A stretch of 64,000 nt of DNA from Citrobacter tructae (GTDB lineage: Bacteria > Pseudomonadota > Gammaproteobacteria > Enterobacterales > Enterobacteriaceae): the NCBI RefSeq assembly GCF_004684345.1, contig NZ_CP038469.1, forward strand, positions 2,294,001 through 2,358,000, given 5' to 3'. Positions 63,911 to 64,000 of the stretch are shown here, one piece after another (within the stretch, counting starts at the first letter, position 1; each line of letters begins with the position of its first letter). A model generated the notes under the pieces. That model saw only the letters and a list, made by a program, of their open reading frames with translations, was not told the origin of the DNA and made no database searches. The translations under genes and the position numbers were made by a program.

Positions 63911-64000
63911 ATGTCTGAACATACCCGCAGTTATTACGCCGCAAGCGCCAATCAGTACGAACCGTTTCCCACCCTCACCGAGTCGGTTAGCTGTGATGTC
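63911..64000 (+). CDS. puuB: PuuB, gamma-glutamylputrescine oxidase (partial)
   Basis: Only the first 30 codons are in the window: MSEHTRSYYAASANQYEPFP and TLTESVSCDV, matching the start of E. coli PuuB just before its FAD-binding Rossmann motif. The ATG lies two bases after the puuC stop. It would oxidise gamma-glutamylputrescine to the aldehyde used by PuuC. The gene runs off the window end. Confidence 0.92.
   Translation, partial: MSEHTRSYYAASANQYEPFPTLTESVSCDV

Overview
The window looks like a chromosomal segment of an Enterobacteriaceae species close to Escherichia, Salmonella and Citrobacter. Nearly all housekeeping proteins read as close homologues of E. coli or Salmonella proteins (MhpR, LacIZYA, PrpRBCDE, YahO, YahN, FoxA, Puu proteins). 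The mix of a full lac operon with the Salmonella-like order prpR-yahO-yahN-...-foxA makes Citrobacter my best guess. This is inference; no search was run.

Layout. 1-717 is the end of mhpR. 766-21367 is a block of about 20.6 kb between mhpR and lacI, which are neighbours in E. coli. It is bounded by two direct copies of a 147-bp inverted-repeat element (MITE-like). The block holds two small enzymes, a cold-shock-domain protein, ymjA, remains of two orphan CdiA toxin ends (one with an immunity gene), a complete contact-dependent inhibition locus cdiB-cdiA-cdiI with a 3923-residue CdiA, and three metabolic or regulatory genes. 21444-27744 is the lac repressor and operon with its three operators and CRP site. 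27909-35612 is a lipoprotein gene, prpEDCB with a sigma-54 promoter, and the activator prpR. 35661-42885 holds yahO, yahN, a globin-coupled diguanylate cyclase, a yccM-like ferredoxin-type membrane protein, the ferrioxamine receptor foxA and an AraC-type regulator with a good Fur box. 43084-48245 holds a chemoreceptor, a DUF2913-like gene, and a translationally coupled DcuC-like transporter and peptidase T-like enzyme. A 1.3-kb AT-rich gap follows with a perfect CRP palindrome and a candidate small RNA. Then come a DJ-1/PfpI protein and a Tat-exported agmatine deiminase-like protein. 57569-64000 is the putrescine utilisation cluster puuP, puuA, puuDRCB.

Accessory systems. First, the CDI locus: CdiB exports CdiA. 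The last CdiA residues carry the Asp-His-Glu pattern of colicin E3-type 16S rRNA nucleases, and CdiI is the paired immunity protein. Downstream, beyond a strong terminator, are a second toxin end with a stop codon but an apparently intact membrane immunity gene, and a third, more decayed VENN fragment. Second, 51725-57298 is a compact three-gene operon: a WYL-domain regulator, a protein with a candidate PD-(D/E)XK-type motif followed by glycine-rich membrane segments, and a 1065-residue protein with a C-terminal BNR-like propeller. I do not recognise this set, and it is my main candidate for an undescribed defence or conflict system.

No tRNA, rRNA, CRISPR array or intact transposase gene was seen.
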